Assembly (NCBI GenBank): GCA_015494675.1
Contig: WGAW01000079.1
Span: forward strand, 1-27,938
DNA: 27,938 nucleotides
Source: Hydrogenimonas sp.
GTDB taxonomy: Bacteria > Campylobacterota > Campylobacteria > Campylobacterales > Hydrogenimonadaceae
Direction of reading: 5' to 3'
Positions 1 to 7,964 of this stretch are shown here, piece by piece (the first letter of the stretch is position 1; each line of letters begins with the position of its first letter). Made by a program: the position numbers and the translations under genes. The notes below the pieces were generated by a model that saw nothing but the letters and a program-made list of their open reading frames with translations, was not told where the DNA came from and did not search any database.

Positions 1-2858
1 CCACCGAGACGGTCATAGTACCGGGAAGATTCGACATAATCCTGACCCTCAACGATGAAGCGGAGCCTGTCGATGTGCTCAGCAAGGTAAAAGATGCCAT
101 AGCCGCAAGCAGGCAGTATCTGCCCGCCGACATGACGGAGCCTACGGCGACCCATCTGACACGCAAACGCGATCTGCTCTCGATATCGCTCTCTTCGAAG
201 AGTCTCGGTAAAGAGTCACTGGTTAGGGCGGCCAAAGAGATAAAGCGGCGAATAATGCAGATCGAAAATATAGCCGAGGTGAAGATATACGGCGACTCGG
301 ACGAGGAGATTCTGCTAAAGATAGACTCGAAGGCCCTCTCAGCCTATGGGATAGACCCCAAAAGCCTTCTGACGGCTATATCGAGCCTCTCCTACATCTA
401 CCCGGTGGGAGATATAGAGCAGCCCGGAGACTACCTCTACCTCTCGACCGTACACGGATGGAAGGATAAAAGGGGGTGGGAGAGCGCACTCATCGGGATA
501 GGCGGCAGATATATCCGCCTCGGCGACGTCGCAAAAGTGAGCAGGCAGCTGGCCGATACGTCGACACTCTCCTCTTTCAACGGCAGGGACAACATCACCC
601 TCAAAGTCTACAAAGACTCGAAAGGCGATGCGATAGCCCTCTCCAAAGAGCTTCACACCTTTGTGGAGAGTCTGAAAAAGAGCCGACCTGAACTCATTGC
701 GGACATATACCACGACACCTCCAGGCCGATAGAGAAGAGACTCAACGTAATAGTTTCGAACATCCTGATAGGGCTGGTTCTGATATTTTTCACGATGGCC
801 CTGCTGATAAACTTCCGCATAGCTGCCGTAGTGACGCTCGGGATACCGTTTTCGTTCGCGATAGGGCTGATAATTCTGCATTTTATGGGATATACTATAA
901 ACATCGTCTCTTTGCTGGGGGCGCTGATAGTCATAGGTATCGTCGTCGACGACGCCGTAGTCGTCGCCGAAAACATACAGCGCTATATCGACGAAGGGAT
1001 GCGGAGGGGCTCTGCGGTTTTGAAGGGGGTCGAGGAGATGGTGCTTCCGGTAACGCTCGCCACGCTGACCACCTTCGCCGCCTTTTTGCCGCTCTTTATG
1101 CTCTCGGGAGAGATATCCCACTTCATCATACTCATTCCTGTAGTCGTGGTGGCCGTTTTGGCGGGCTCTTTGATCGAGAGCTTTCTCTTTCTTCCTCTGC
1201 ATGCCAAAGAGCTGCTCTCAAAAGGGCACAGTATGGTCGACTGGACTCCCCTTCAGGGACTCTACGAGCATAGCCTGCACTACTGCATCCGGTACAAAAA
1301 GAGCTTTCTGCTGCTCTTTCTGATCGGAATTCCGCTTCTGACCTATCTTCTTATAAAGTCAATGCACTTCCAGTTTTTCCCCAGTTTCGACAGCAATTAC
1401 ATATATGTCACCGGCAAGCTCGACTCCAATACGCCGATAGAGCGCACATCCGAAGTAGCCAAAGAGATGGAGAGGGAGATTCTGAAGCACAAAGAGGAGC
1501 TGGGCATAAAGTCGGTATCGGCCGTAGCCGGCTCGAGAACCACGCTCGGCGGCGAAAAAGAGAGCGACAACGGATCGTTCTATATTACGGTCGAGCTTTA
1601 CGATCTGATCGAAAAAGATTTCATAAACCGCTACGTCAACCCTCTTTTCAACCTCTCTTTCAACTTCAACGACCCAAACAAAAGACGCAGACTGAAAACC
1701 TACGAACTTGCCAAGCCGCTTAGCGACATAGTGGAGCCTTTCAGAAAGCGCTACTCAATGGAGGAGCTCGGTGTCAGGCAGAGGCATGTGGGAGTCATAA
1801 GAAACGATATAAAGATCAACTTTTCGGGCGAAGACGAGAAGCTGGTGGAACGCAGTATGCGACTCGTGGAAGATGCGCTCGGCAGAATCGACGGGGTTGT
1901 CGGCATAAGCGACAATCTCAAATACGGCAAAAGCGAATACAAGCTCAAAATCAACGACTACGGAGAGAGACTCGGTCTAAGCGAAGGGGAGGTTGCATCT
2001 CTGCTCTCGGGCTACTTTCTGCAAAGGCGCCACGCCCTCACCTTCGGCAAAGAGGGGGTGGTCGAGATTCGTACGGAGGATCTTAGAAAAGACAGCCTCG
2101 AGGAACTGAAGGCCTTTTTGCTGCCGCTCAAAGATGGAAGGTTCGTAAGGCTGGACCGGGTTGCGGAGTTCGAGGTTTCGCGCGATTACGCCCAGATAAA
2201 GAAACGTGACGGAGAGGTCGTGAAGACTGTTTTCGCCTCCATCGACAAATATAAAACTACCGCAAACGACGCACTCGAAAAGCTCTCGGGCCTGATTTCC
2301 GAAATAGAGAAGAGCGGGGTAAAAGTGACGCTTCTTGGGGAGAAAGAGAAAAACAGGCAGCTTGCCGAAGAGATGAAGAGAGCCACACTTCTCGCTCTCT
2401 TTCTAATACTCCTTTCGCTGATGCTGATATTCTCCAGAATAAGATACGCGCTGATGGTGATGTCGGTAATTCCTTTTTCGATTGCGGGAGCCCTGATAGG
2501 CCATACGCTTCTGGGTATCAACCTCTCGATGGCCTCGATAATCGGAATTCTGGGGCTTGCCGGAGTAGTGGTGAACGACGGCATAATCATGCTCGACTTC
2601 CTGCACGGAACAAGGAGAAGTCGCGAATTTTTCGAACGTGCGAAACTCAGGCTCAGACCGATTCTCATAACCTCGACGACCACGTTTCTCGGGCTCTCGA
2701 CCCTCATATTTTTCGCGACGGGACAGGCGGTCATTTTGCAGCCCATCGCAGTCTCGATCGGTTTCGGACTTTTGTGGGGAACGGTGCTCAATCTCTACTA
2801 CCTCCCTACGCTCTATGCTGTCGTAAACCGTATAGAGCCGGTTAGCGGAAGGGTATAA
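1..2858 (+). CDS. RND family efflux transporter permease (5' end outside window)
   Basis: Inner-membrane proton-driven pump of the AcrB/CzcA type, which exports substrates together with a periplasmic adaptor and an outer-membrane channel. The frame is open from base 3, so the true start lies left of the window; about 950 residues are present against a usual 1000-1050, so roughly the first membrane segment is missing. Porter-domain sequence comes first, then a bundle of membrane helices with the Asp-Asp pair of TM4 in VDDAVVVAEN (codons at 948-953), a second periplasmic half, and a second helix bundle with VVNDGIIMLDF near 2565-2600. That second motif has Asn-Asp where AcrB has its Lys, as in CzcA-like and other non-AcrB members. 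The substrate cannot be told from sequence; adaptor and channel genes would be expected upstream. The family is certain, the subfamily is not. Confidence 0.93.
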   Translation, partial: TETVIVPGRFDIILTLNDEAEPVDVLSKVKDAIAASRQYLPADMTEPTATHLTRKRDLLSISLSSKSLGKESLVRAAKEIKRRIMQIENIAEVKIYGDSDEEILLKIDSKALSAYGIDPKSLLTAISSLSYIYPVGDIEQPGDYLYLSTVHGWKDKRGWESALIGIGGRYIRLGDVAKVSRQLADTSTLSSFNGRDNITLKVYKDSKGDAIALSKELHTFVESLKKSRPELIADIYHDTSRPIEKRLNVIVSNILIGLVLIFFTMALLINFRIAAVVTLGIPFSFAIGLIILHFMGYTINIVSLLGALIVIGIVVDDAVVVAENIQRYIDEGMRRGSAVLKGVEEMVLPVTLATLTTFAAFLPLFMLSGEISHFIILIPVVVVAVLAGSLIESFLFLPLHAKELLSKGHSMVDWTPLQGLYEHSLHYCIRYKKSFLLLFLIGIPLLTYLLIKSMHFQFFPSFDSNYIYVTGKLDSNTPIERTSEVAKEMEREILKHKEELGIKSVSAVAGSRTTLGGEKESDNGSFYITVELYDLIEKDFINRYVNPLFNLSFNFNDPNKRRRLKTYELAKPLSDIVEPFRKRYSMEELGVRQRHVGVIRNDIKINFSGEDEKLVERSMRLVEDALGRIDGVVGISDNLKYGKSEYKLKINDYGERLGLSEGEVASLLSGYFLQRRHALTFGKEGVVEIRTEDLRKDSLEELKAFLLPLKDGRFVRLDRVAEFEVSRDYAQIKKRDGEVVKTVFASIDKYKTTANDALEKLSGLISEIEKSGVKVTLLGEKEKNRQLAEEMKRATLLALFLILLSLMLIFSRIRYALMVMSVIPFSIAGALIGHTLLGINLSMASIIGILGLAGVVVNDGIIMLDFLHGTRRSREFFERAKLRLRPILITSTTTFLGLSTLIFFATGQAVILQPIAVSIGFGLLWGTVLNLYYLPTLYAVVNRIEPVSGRV

Positions 2859-2887
2859 TTTTCCTATAATGAATAACGCACTATAAT
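2854..2887 (+). promoter_or_regulatory. Cluster of three TATAAT boxes, candidate cheZ promoter
   Basis: Perfect TATAAT hexamers lie at 2854-2859, 2865-2870 and 2882-2887, the first overlapping the stop codon of the efflux gene. Campylobacterota sigma-70 promoters rely mainly on the -10 box with weak -35 conservation, so any of these could start the cheZ transcript, with a leader of roughly 70-90 bases. I found no flagellar sigma-28 or sigma-54 promoter here. Confidence 0.5.
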
Positions 2888-2925
2888 CTTGAAAACCGAT
2901 GCTGCGCACTCTTCCGCCATTTAAG

Positions 2926-2966
2926 TGCGGCAACGGTCGAACAATCCCAAAATTAGGAATGCCGCA
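2926..2966 (+). repeat. Inverted repeat touching the cheZ start codon
   Basis: TGCGGCA (2926-2932) and TGCCGCA (2960-2966) are perfect 7-base complements, and the right arm ends on the A of the cheZ ATG. The 27-base loop holds the weak Shine-Dalgarno TAGGA (2954-2958). If it folds in RNA it could limit cheZ translation. A chance repeat of this length is possible. Confidence 0.3.
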
Positions 2967-3643
2967 TGACACAAGAAGAGCTGGACGCACTGATGGCCGG
3001 CGACCTCGACCTTGATGCCGAAGAGGAGTCGCTGCAGGAGAGTGTTACGGAGGGTTCCGAAGCGGAGTCTTCAGGGGCAAAAGAGGGTGGCGACGAAGAG
3101 GAGGTGCCTACACCTCCCCCCGCGACCAAGGAGCACCAGGTCGTGCACCAGCTCGACGACGTTACGCGCGACTCCGAAGAGAAGGCGAGCGAGATTTTCG
3201 ATGCGCTCGATGTCGTTATGAACGATATCGACGGGGCCCTGGCCGCGATCGAAAAGATGGATGCGATATCGAACGGATTCGAAGAGATGTTCGCCACTCT
3301 TATGCAAAAATTCCCGAATGTAAAGAGATTCGAGACCGCGGCCGAAGATGCCAGGAGGCTTAGGGAGCTTGCGAGCGAAGTGACCGATATGCTCCAGAGT
3401 GCCAACGACCAGATCCTCGGGGCGATGGATACGATGCAGTATCAGGATATCCACCGCCAGAAGATAGAGCGTGTCATAAACATAATGCGTGCGCTCAGCC
3501 GCTATATGAGCGCACTTTTCGAAGGAAGCATAGAGGATGAGAAACGTGTCAAGTCGGCCCGCCATATCGAGGGAGACACCACGACCGAAGAGGTGATCAG
3601 CAACGACGATATTGAAGCGCTCATAGCACAGTTCGGAAAATAG
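2966..3643 (+). CDS. cheZ: CheZ-type chemotaxis phosphatase
   Basis: Cytoplasmic protein that removes phosphate from CheY-P and so ends the flagellar switching signal. In 225 residues, an acidic low-complexity stretch (15-50) is followed by a long helical region (about 60-190). This holds MQYQDIHRQKIERV, which matches the CheZ active site: Asp161 and Gln165 are spaced like Asp143/Gln147 of E. coli CheZ. It resembles the remote CheZ of Helicobacter (HP0170) more than the enteric form. The last residues, SNDDIEALIAQFGK, look like the CheY-binding tail of CheZ. The first residues, MTQEELDALMAGD, look like the CheY-binding N-terminus of FliM. The U32 gene follows after 4 bases, the same pair as HP0170-HP0169 in H. 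pylori (from memory). Confidence 0.85.
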   Translation: MTQEELDALMAGDLDLDAEEESLQESVTEGSEAESSGAKEGGDEEEVPTPPPATKEHQVVHQLDDVTRDSEEKASEIFDALDVVMNDIDGALAAIEKMDAISNGFEEMFATLMQKFPNVKRFETAAEDARRLRELASEVTDMLQSANDQILGAMDTMQYQDIHRQKIERVINIMRALSRYMSALFEGSIEDEKRVKSARHIEGDTTTEEVISNDDIEALIAQFGK

Positions 3644-3647
3644 GTAT

Positions 3648-4907
3648 ATGGTCGAACTCCTCTCTCCAGCCGGCAACCTCGAAAAACTGAAAATTGCACT
3701 CGCCTACGGAGCCGACGCCGTCTACGGAGGAGTGAGCCACTTCTCCCTTCGCATAAGAAGCGGCAAAGAGTTTACGTACGAGAGCTTCGAAGAGGGTATA
3801 GAGTATGCCCACTCCATGGGAAAGAAGGTATACGTAACCATAAACGGCTTTCCCTTCAACTCCCAACTCGAACTCTACAGAAACCATATGGAAAAGATGG
3901 CGCAGATGGGGCCGGACGCATTTATCATTTCGACCCCCGGCCTTGTAAAAATGGCCCTGGAGGTCGCTCCCGAAGTGCCCGTACACCTATCTACGCAGGC
4001 GAACGTGATGAACGTTCTGGATGCGCGCTTTTATTATGAGCTCGGCGTCAGGCGGATAATAGCGGCGCGCGAGATCAGCCTGAAAGATCTCGAAGCGATC
4101 AAAAGGGAGCTTCCCGATCTGGAACTCGAAGTCTTCGTGCACGGCTCCATGTGTTTCGCATATAGCGGACGCTGCCTGATAAGTGCCGTTCAGAGCGGCA
4201 GGGTGCCCAATCGCGGAAGCTGCGCCAACGACTGCAGGTTTCCGTATGTTCTCTATGCCGAAAACCCGGAGACGGGTGTGACCTTCAGGCTCGAAGAGGA
4301 GGAGGGTGTAGGCACCTACATAATGAACGCCAAAGATATGAACCTCGCTTCGCATATAGACGAGATACTCGAAAGCGGAGCGGTAGACTCGCTCAAGATC
4401 GAGGGGCGCACGAAGAGCCCCTACTACGTCGCCGTTACCGCAAGCGCCTACAGAAGGGCGATAGACGACTTCTACGCCGGACGTTTCGACGCATCGAAGT
4501 ACCAGGAGGAGCTCCATACGACCAAACATCGCGGCTTTACGGATGCCTACCTGATCCATAGACCCTTCGAAAAGGAGGGTACGCAGAGTCTGGAGAGCTC
4601 CATTGGCGAAGGGACCCATCAGGTAGCGGCGCTGGTGGACGAGGAGGGGCTTGCCTTCTATGCGAAGGACAGGATCGAAGAGGGTGACGAGATGGAGATA
4701 ATCTCTCCACGGCCGATAGAGAGGAGCATAGATAACGAACGGGGTGAGATATACCCCAAAGAGGGGCGTTGGTACCTTAGGATGAGGCTGCTCGAGACAC
4801 CCGGCGGCAGAAGATTTCAGACCATACACAGCGGAAACGAAAACCCGATACTGCTTCCCGCCGCGCTGCCCCCCTTCACCTTTTTAAGAAGGAGGATCGA
4901 TGGATGA
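3648..4907 (+). CDS. U32 family peptidase / tRNA hydroxylation protein TrhP-like
   Basis: The 419-residue protein begins with the U32 signature (VELLSPAGN, then GADAVYGG). It has the family's four-cysteine cluster at Cys169, Cys176, Cys192 and Cys196, in HGSMCFAYSGRC and GSCANDCRFPY. Members were first called collagenases (PrtC of H. pylori). E. coli relatives TrhP (YegQ) and RlhA make 5-hydroxyuridine in tRNA or 5-hydroxycytidine in rRNA, and the cysteines fit an Fe-S cluster. A role in wobble uridine hydroxylation is therefore more likely than secreted protease activity, and there is no signal peptide. It lies 4 bases after cheZ and overlaps the next gene by 8 bases. The family is sure; TrhP versus other U32 branches is inferred. 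Confidence 0.85.
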   Translation: MVELLSPAGNLEKLKIALAYGADAVYGGVSHFSLRIRSGKEFTYESFEEGIEYAHSMGKKVYVTINGFPFNSQLELYRNHMEKMAQMGPDAFIISTPGLVKMALEVAPEVPVHLSTQANVMNVLDARFYYELGVRRIIAAREISLKDLEAIKRELPDLELEVFVHGSMCFAYSGRCLISAVQSGRVPNRGSCANDCRFPYVLYAENPETGVTFRLEEEEGVGTYIMNAKDMNLASHIDEILESGAVDSLKIEGRTKSPYYVAVTASAYRRAIDDFYAGRFDASKYQEELHTTKHRGFTDAYLIHRPFEKEGTQSLESSIGEGTHQVAALVDEEGLAFYAKDRIEEGDEMEIISPRPIERSIDNERGEIYPKEGRWYLRMRLLETPGGRRFQTIHSGNENPILLPAALPPFTFLRRRIDG

Positions 4908-5244
4908 GCGTTTGACTACCTCAAGAGTCTTGAAAGCGTGGTGGGCGATGCAGTGGAGAGCCGTTTTGGCGACCTTTTTGGGCTCACTGGTGCTTATAGC
5001 CATCTTCTCCTTCTTTGCCGCTTTGATAGGTGTTTCGAAGGGGGTCATCATGATGTTTGGCAACATAATCTATACGGGAGTGGCTATATTCGCATCGTTC
5101 TACTTCTTCGGCTATGCGCTCAGGAAGGATTACGGTGATTTCAGATTCGAGATTTCGCAGAGACCGCCTGATACGAAAGAGCCGCTCCCGGATCGCGAAA
5201 CGGATATGGAGAGTTCAGAGCCAAGTTCCGCAAGCCGGAATTAG
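4900..5244 (+). CDS. Small two-helix membrane protein of unknown function
   Basis: A 114-residue protein that I do not recognise. Two hydrophobic segments (about 21-44 and 50-73) are joined by a short Gly/Ser loop. The tail from residue 75 is hydrophilic and charged, rich in Pro, Glu, Ser and Asp. A strong Shine-Dalgarno AAGGAGG (4889-4895) precedes the ATG, inside the end of the U32 gene, so the two are probably translated together. It resembles the small ATP synthase I-like or AtpZ-like two-helix proteins only in size and topology; I would not assign it. Confidence 0.75.
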   Translation: MDERLTTSRVLKAWWAMQWRAVLATFLGSLVLIAIFSFFAALIGVSKGVIMMFGNIIYTGVAIFASFYFFGYALRKDYGDFRFEISQRPPDTKEPLPDRETDMESSEPSSASRN

Positions 5245-5279
5245 TTTTTGGATTTTTCCAATTTATCGAAGGAGTGAAA

Positions 5280-5774
5280 ATGAGGTTTGTATCGATCATA
5301 ATAGGGAGCAAAAGCGATTACGAGGTGATGAAGGAGTGCGGCAAGACGCTGGAGAAGTTCGGTGTTCCTTACGAGCTTATCATATCTTCGGCCCACAGAA
5401 GTCCGGAGCGTACGAAAAATTATATAAAGGATGCCGAGGAGCGGGGCGCGGTCGTCTTCATTGCCGCCGCCGGAATGGCCGCGCACCTGGCGGGGGCTGT
5501 GGCCGCTACTACGATAAAACCCGTAATAGGAGTGCCGATGAGCTCTTCGGACCTTCGCGGAGAGGATGCGCTTTTGAGTACCGTAATGATGCCTGCCGGT
5601 ATGCCGGTGGCGACCCTGGCGATAGGCAAAGCGGGAGCCATAAACAGCGCCTATCTTGCGATGCAGATACTGGCGATAGACGATGACGAGCTCAATGTCA
5701 AACTGGTGGAAGACCGGATTGCGAAAGCGAAAAAGGTCGAAACGGATTCCGCGGAGATAGAGGTCAGAATCTAA
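5280..5774 (+). CDS. purE: N5-carboxyaminoimidazole ribonucleotide mutase
   Basis: Purine biosynthesis enzyme converting N5-CAIR to CAIR in the cytoplasm. Class I PurE features are clear: IIIGSKSD at residues 6-13, SAHRSP at 37-42 with the catalytic His39 (His45 in E. coli), GMAAHLAG, and [18 protein letters not shown]. The length of 164 residues is normal. The ATG at 5280 is preferred over the GTG six bases upstream because the Shine-Dalgarno GAAGGAG (5268-5274) would overlap that GTG. No purK is adjacent. It begins a run of same-strand genes reaching 7654. Confidence 0.96.
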   Translation: MRFVSIIIGSKSDYEVMKECGKTLEKFGVPYELIISSAHRSPERTKNYIKDAEERGAVVFIAAAGMAAHLAGAVAATTIKPVIGVPMSSSDLRGEDALLSTVMMPAGMPVATLAIGKAGAINSAYLAMQILAIDDDELNVKLVEDRIAKAKKVETDSAEIEVRI

Positions 5775-5815
5775 AGCCGGCCCGCTTCCTTGGGCGGTAC
5801 CATAGAGGAGAAGGC

Positions 5816-6298
5816 ATGAAAACTTGGCTCAGTATCAGGGCGTATGCGAAACTTATCGATCGCGACTTCGACTATGTGCTCTCGCTGGTAGACAGCGGCG
5901 CCGTGGTCTCCAAAGAGGAGAACGGCGAGATCTTCATAGAGGCGGATTCGCAGGATGGGCTCCCCGGTGCACCCGTCAGAGGCGGCGAGATTCTGAAGGT
6001 GGACATGGAGAGAGGCGAGGGCATCCAGTTCGTGGAGAAGACCATCGGAACCATTCTGAACATGCACGAAAAGGTGATGGACGCCAAAGACGAGACGCTG
6101 CAGACGCTCAAGGAGGAGAACAGTTTTCTAAAAGATGCCCTTCTTTCGATGCAGGAGCTCTACGACGAAGACAGGAAGACAATAGAGACGCTTACCGCCG
6201 AACTCAACGCTACGAGAGAGGAGCTGGAGTTCATGAAGCGCAAATATAGGCTGATGTGGGGCAAAGTGGTCGAAAAACATGCCGGAGAAGAGAGTTGA
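5816..6298 (+). CDS. DUF3972-like protein: small helical N-terminal domain plus coiled coil
   Basis: A 160-residue protein that I believe belongs to the DUF3972 family, known mainly from Campylobacterota; the function is unknown. Residues 1-48 (KTWLSIRAYAKLID, then VLSLVDSGAV, then an acidic strand) have the look of an excisionase/MerR-like winged helix that reads a helix-turn-helix and ends in a short hairpin. Residues about 72-148 form a long coiled coil full of Glu, Lys and Leu. This layout suggests a dimeric DNA-binding or scaffold protein, which is inference only. It follows purE by 41 bases with Shine-Dalgarno GAGGAGAAGG and shares its stop with the start of the next gene. Confidence 0.75.
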   Translation: MKTWLSIRAYAKLIDRDFDYVLSLVDSGAVVSKEENGEIFIEADSQDGLPGAPVRGGEILKVDMERGEGIQFVEKTIGTILNMHEKVMDAKDETLQTLKEENSFLKDALLSMQELYDEDRKTIETLTAELNATREELEFMKRKYRLMWGKVVEKHAGEES

Positions 6299-7164
6299 AG
6301 CTGGAGCCGGAATGCGTTACATGTATATTTTCGCAGGCTCTTAGAGTGTGTGAAATTCTGCATGTAGAGAAAGAACGTACCAAAAAGGTACTCGATGAGG
6401 TTGCGCTCATGATACCCGGCTTCTCCTTTTCGGAGACTCCTCCGCAGGTGGCGGCTAGAGTCTACCCGAAAATCGCGGAACTGCTCGGGGTCGACGACAT
6501 ATACGCCGACTACAAAAAGGAGGCGACGAGACATGCTATGAGGCTTCTTCCGGCCGTGAAAAAGAGGGTTCTCGAGAGCGACGACAGCTTGCATGCCGCT
6601 CTGAAAGCTTCCGTAGCCGGCAATGTCATAGATCTTGCCGCTACACACAGTTTCAGCCTCGAAGAGGAGGTTGAGAGGGTTTTCGAAACCCCTTTCGCTA
6701 TAGACGACTCGAAAGAGATGCGTAAAAAGCTGCGATCGGCGAGACGTCTGCTCATGATCGGGGACAATGCGGGCGAACATCTCTTTGACAAGCTGCTGAT
6801 GGAGAAGATCTCGGAGATCTATCCGGAGCTTGAGATAGGCTACGCGGTGCGGGGCCGTCCCATAATCAACGACATAACCGTGCAGGATGCCAAGGAGGCC
6901 GGCATAGACGAAGTGGCCGTCGTAATAGACAGCGGTGTCGATACACCCGGGTTCGACCTGGACCGATTGAGTCCGGAGGCTCGAAAATATTACGAAATGA
7001 GCGATCTGGTTATAGCCAAAGGGATGGGAAACTACGAATCGCTGAACGACACTTCCACAAAGCCGACACTCTTTCTGATGAAGGTGAAATGCCGCGTCGT
7101 TGCCGACTCTTTAGGCCGGGAAATAGGAGATATTGTATGTTACGAAGGAGCCTCCGATGTTTGA
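6295..7164 (+). CDS. DUF89 family metal-dependent phosphatase (damage-control type)
   Basis: A 289-residue protein from a TTG start at 6295, chosen because it overlaps the upstream stop as TTGA, follows GGAGAAGAG, and gives the normal N-terminus MKLEPECVTC. The CxxC at Cys7/Cys10 is typical of the prokaryotic CxxC branch of DUF89 (AF1104-like). IGDNAGE (Asp157, Asn158), RGRPIINDIT and KGMGNYE (242-248) are the family's metal and phosphate site motifs. DUF89 enzymes hydrolyse phosphate from damaged or surplus sugar and cofactor phosphates; the substrate here is unknown. It overlaps the next gene by 8 bases. Confidence 0.85.
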   Translation: MKLEPECVTCIFSQALRVCEILHVEKERTKKVLDEVALMIPGFSFSETPPQVAARVYPKIAELLGVDDIYADYKKEATRHAMRLLPAVKKRVLESDDSLHAALKASVAGNVIDLAATHSFSLEEEVERVFETPFAIDDSKEMRKKLRSARRLLMIGDNAGEHLFDKLLMEKISEIYPELEIGYAVRGRPIINDITVQDAKEAGIDEVAVVIDSGVDTPGFDLDRLSPEARKYYEMSDLVIAKGMGNYESLNDTSTKPTLFLMKVKCRVVADSLGREIGDIVCYEGASDV

Positions 7165-7654
7165 ACGACTGATGGATGAGAAGATTTTGCCGTTTCTTTT
7201 CAAAGAGCCGAAACACCCGATGCGGTTCAACGAGCTTATGCAGGCCAACAAAATGCTGGTCGACCATATTCCCCTGGAGGGAAGAATTCCGGGAATAAAA
7301 CTTCGGCTCTCGCGTCTTTATATATTTATGATCACGGTCTGGAACCTGATATTCCTGCCGCCGGCACTCATCTTTCACAAGCTTCTGGCGCAGATAGACT
7401 GCCATATCATGATCGTTTTGGCCGTATTCTTCACGATCTTCTTTTTCGGGGTGCTCTCCGTTTTCAGGTCGTGGGCGATAGAGCGGATGGCCCTGAACCA
7501 GATAAAGAAGGCGTGGAGACTCCATCTTCCGTATTACGACTTCGACACCTACCACACCAAGGTCGCCAAGTTCTATACCGATGCCCTCGAAAAAGGGGTG
7601 ACGGGCGCCAACGTGGAGATGTACATCATGAACGCCCTCTCGCTTGAAAAGTGA
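7157..7654 (+). CDS. Two-helix membrane protein of unknown function
   Basis: A 165-residue protein that I do not recognise. The ATG at 7157 has a good Shine-Dalgarno GAAGGAG (7144-7150), so it is preferred over the in-frame TTG at 7133. A soluble N-terminal part (1-50) is followed by two membrane helices (about 51-74 and 82-103) with a short loop holding a Cys-His pair. A basic, aromatic C-terminal domain follows (105-165, with YYDFDTYHTKVAKFY). The C-terminal part probably faces the cytoplasm by the positive-inside rule. It overlaps the DUF89 gene, so the two are likely co-translated. Confidence 0.78.
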   Translation: MFERLMDEKILPFLFKEPKHPMRFNELMQANKMLVDHIPLEGRIPGIKLRLSRLYIFMITVWNLIFLPPALIFHKLLAQIDCHIMIVLAVFFTIFFFGVLSVFRSWAIERMALNQIKKAWRLHLPYYDFDTYHTKVAKFYTDALEKGVTGANVEMYIMNALSLEK

Positions 7655-7667
7655 TGGCGGAGTTATA

Positions 7668-7673
7668 TATAAT
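7668..7673 (+). promoter_or_regulatory. Candidate -10 box for the glutaredoxin-glyQ operon
   Basis: TATAAT sits in the 52-base gap before the glutaredoxin gene, 34 bases before its ATG. A full Shine-Dalgarno AAGGAGGT follows at 7695-7702. No clear -35 box is visible, as is common in this phylum. Confidence 0.5.
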
Positions 7674-7706
7674 TTCGGGAAAAATTATCGATAAAAGGAG
7701 GTAAAC

Positions 7707-7964
7707 ATGGCAGAGACGAAACCGAAACGCCAGAAGCAGGTAGTGCTCTTTACCTCGCCCGGATGCGTATGGTGTACGCGCGCCAAGAACTTTTTCAAGA
7801 AAAACGGCATAAAGTTCAAGACCATAGACATAAGCACGAACAGGCAGGCGGCCAAAGACTGCGAACGCCACGGATGCCGAGGCGTTCCCGTCGTGCTCAT
7901 CGGGAGCCGGTGGATATGCGGGTTCGACGAGCCGAAAATCAAAAAAGAATTGGAACTTAAATGA
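7707..7964 (+). CDS. Glutaredoxin-like thiol-disulfide protein
   Basis: Small 85-residue cytoplasmic glutaredoxin fold. The redox motif is Cys20-Val-Trp-Cys23 in [12 protein letters not shown], and GVPVVLIG supplies the cis-proline at about residue 61. CVWC is unlike the CPYC of classical glutaredoxin and is nearer to NrdH-like or bacterial glutaredoxin-like families. A third and fourth Cys lie at CERHGC and one more at WICGF. There is a full-strength Shine-Dalgarno. It overlaps glyQ by 4 bases (ATGA), so expression is coupled to glycyl-tRNA synthetase. Its reductant and target are not known. Confidence 0.88.
   Translation: MAETKPKRQKQVVLFTSPGCVWCTRAKNFFKKNGIKFKTIDISTNRQAAKDCERHGCRGVPVVLIGSRWICGFDEPKIKKELELK

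Noticed and set aside
339..1202. Long antisense open frame within the efflux gene
   Set aside because: The opposite strand encodes conserved RND motifs, and the antisense product is low-complexity with no start signal.
3101..3125. Pro-rich and C-rich tract in cheZ as a slippage (phase variation) site
   Set aside because: The longest single-base run is short, and the frame is intact with a normal product on both sides.
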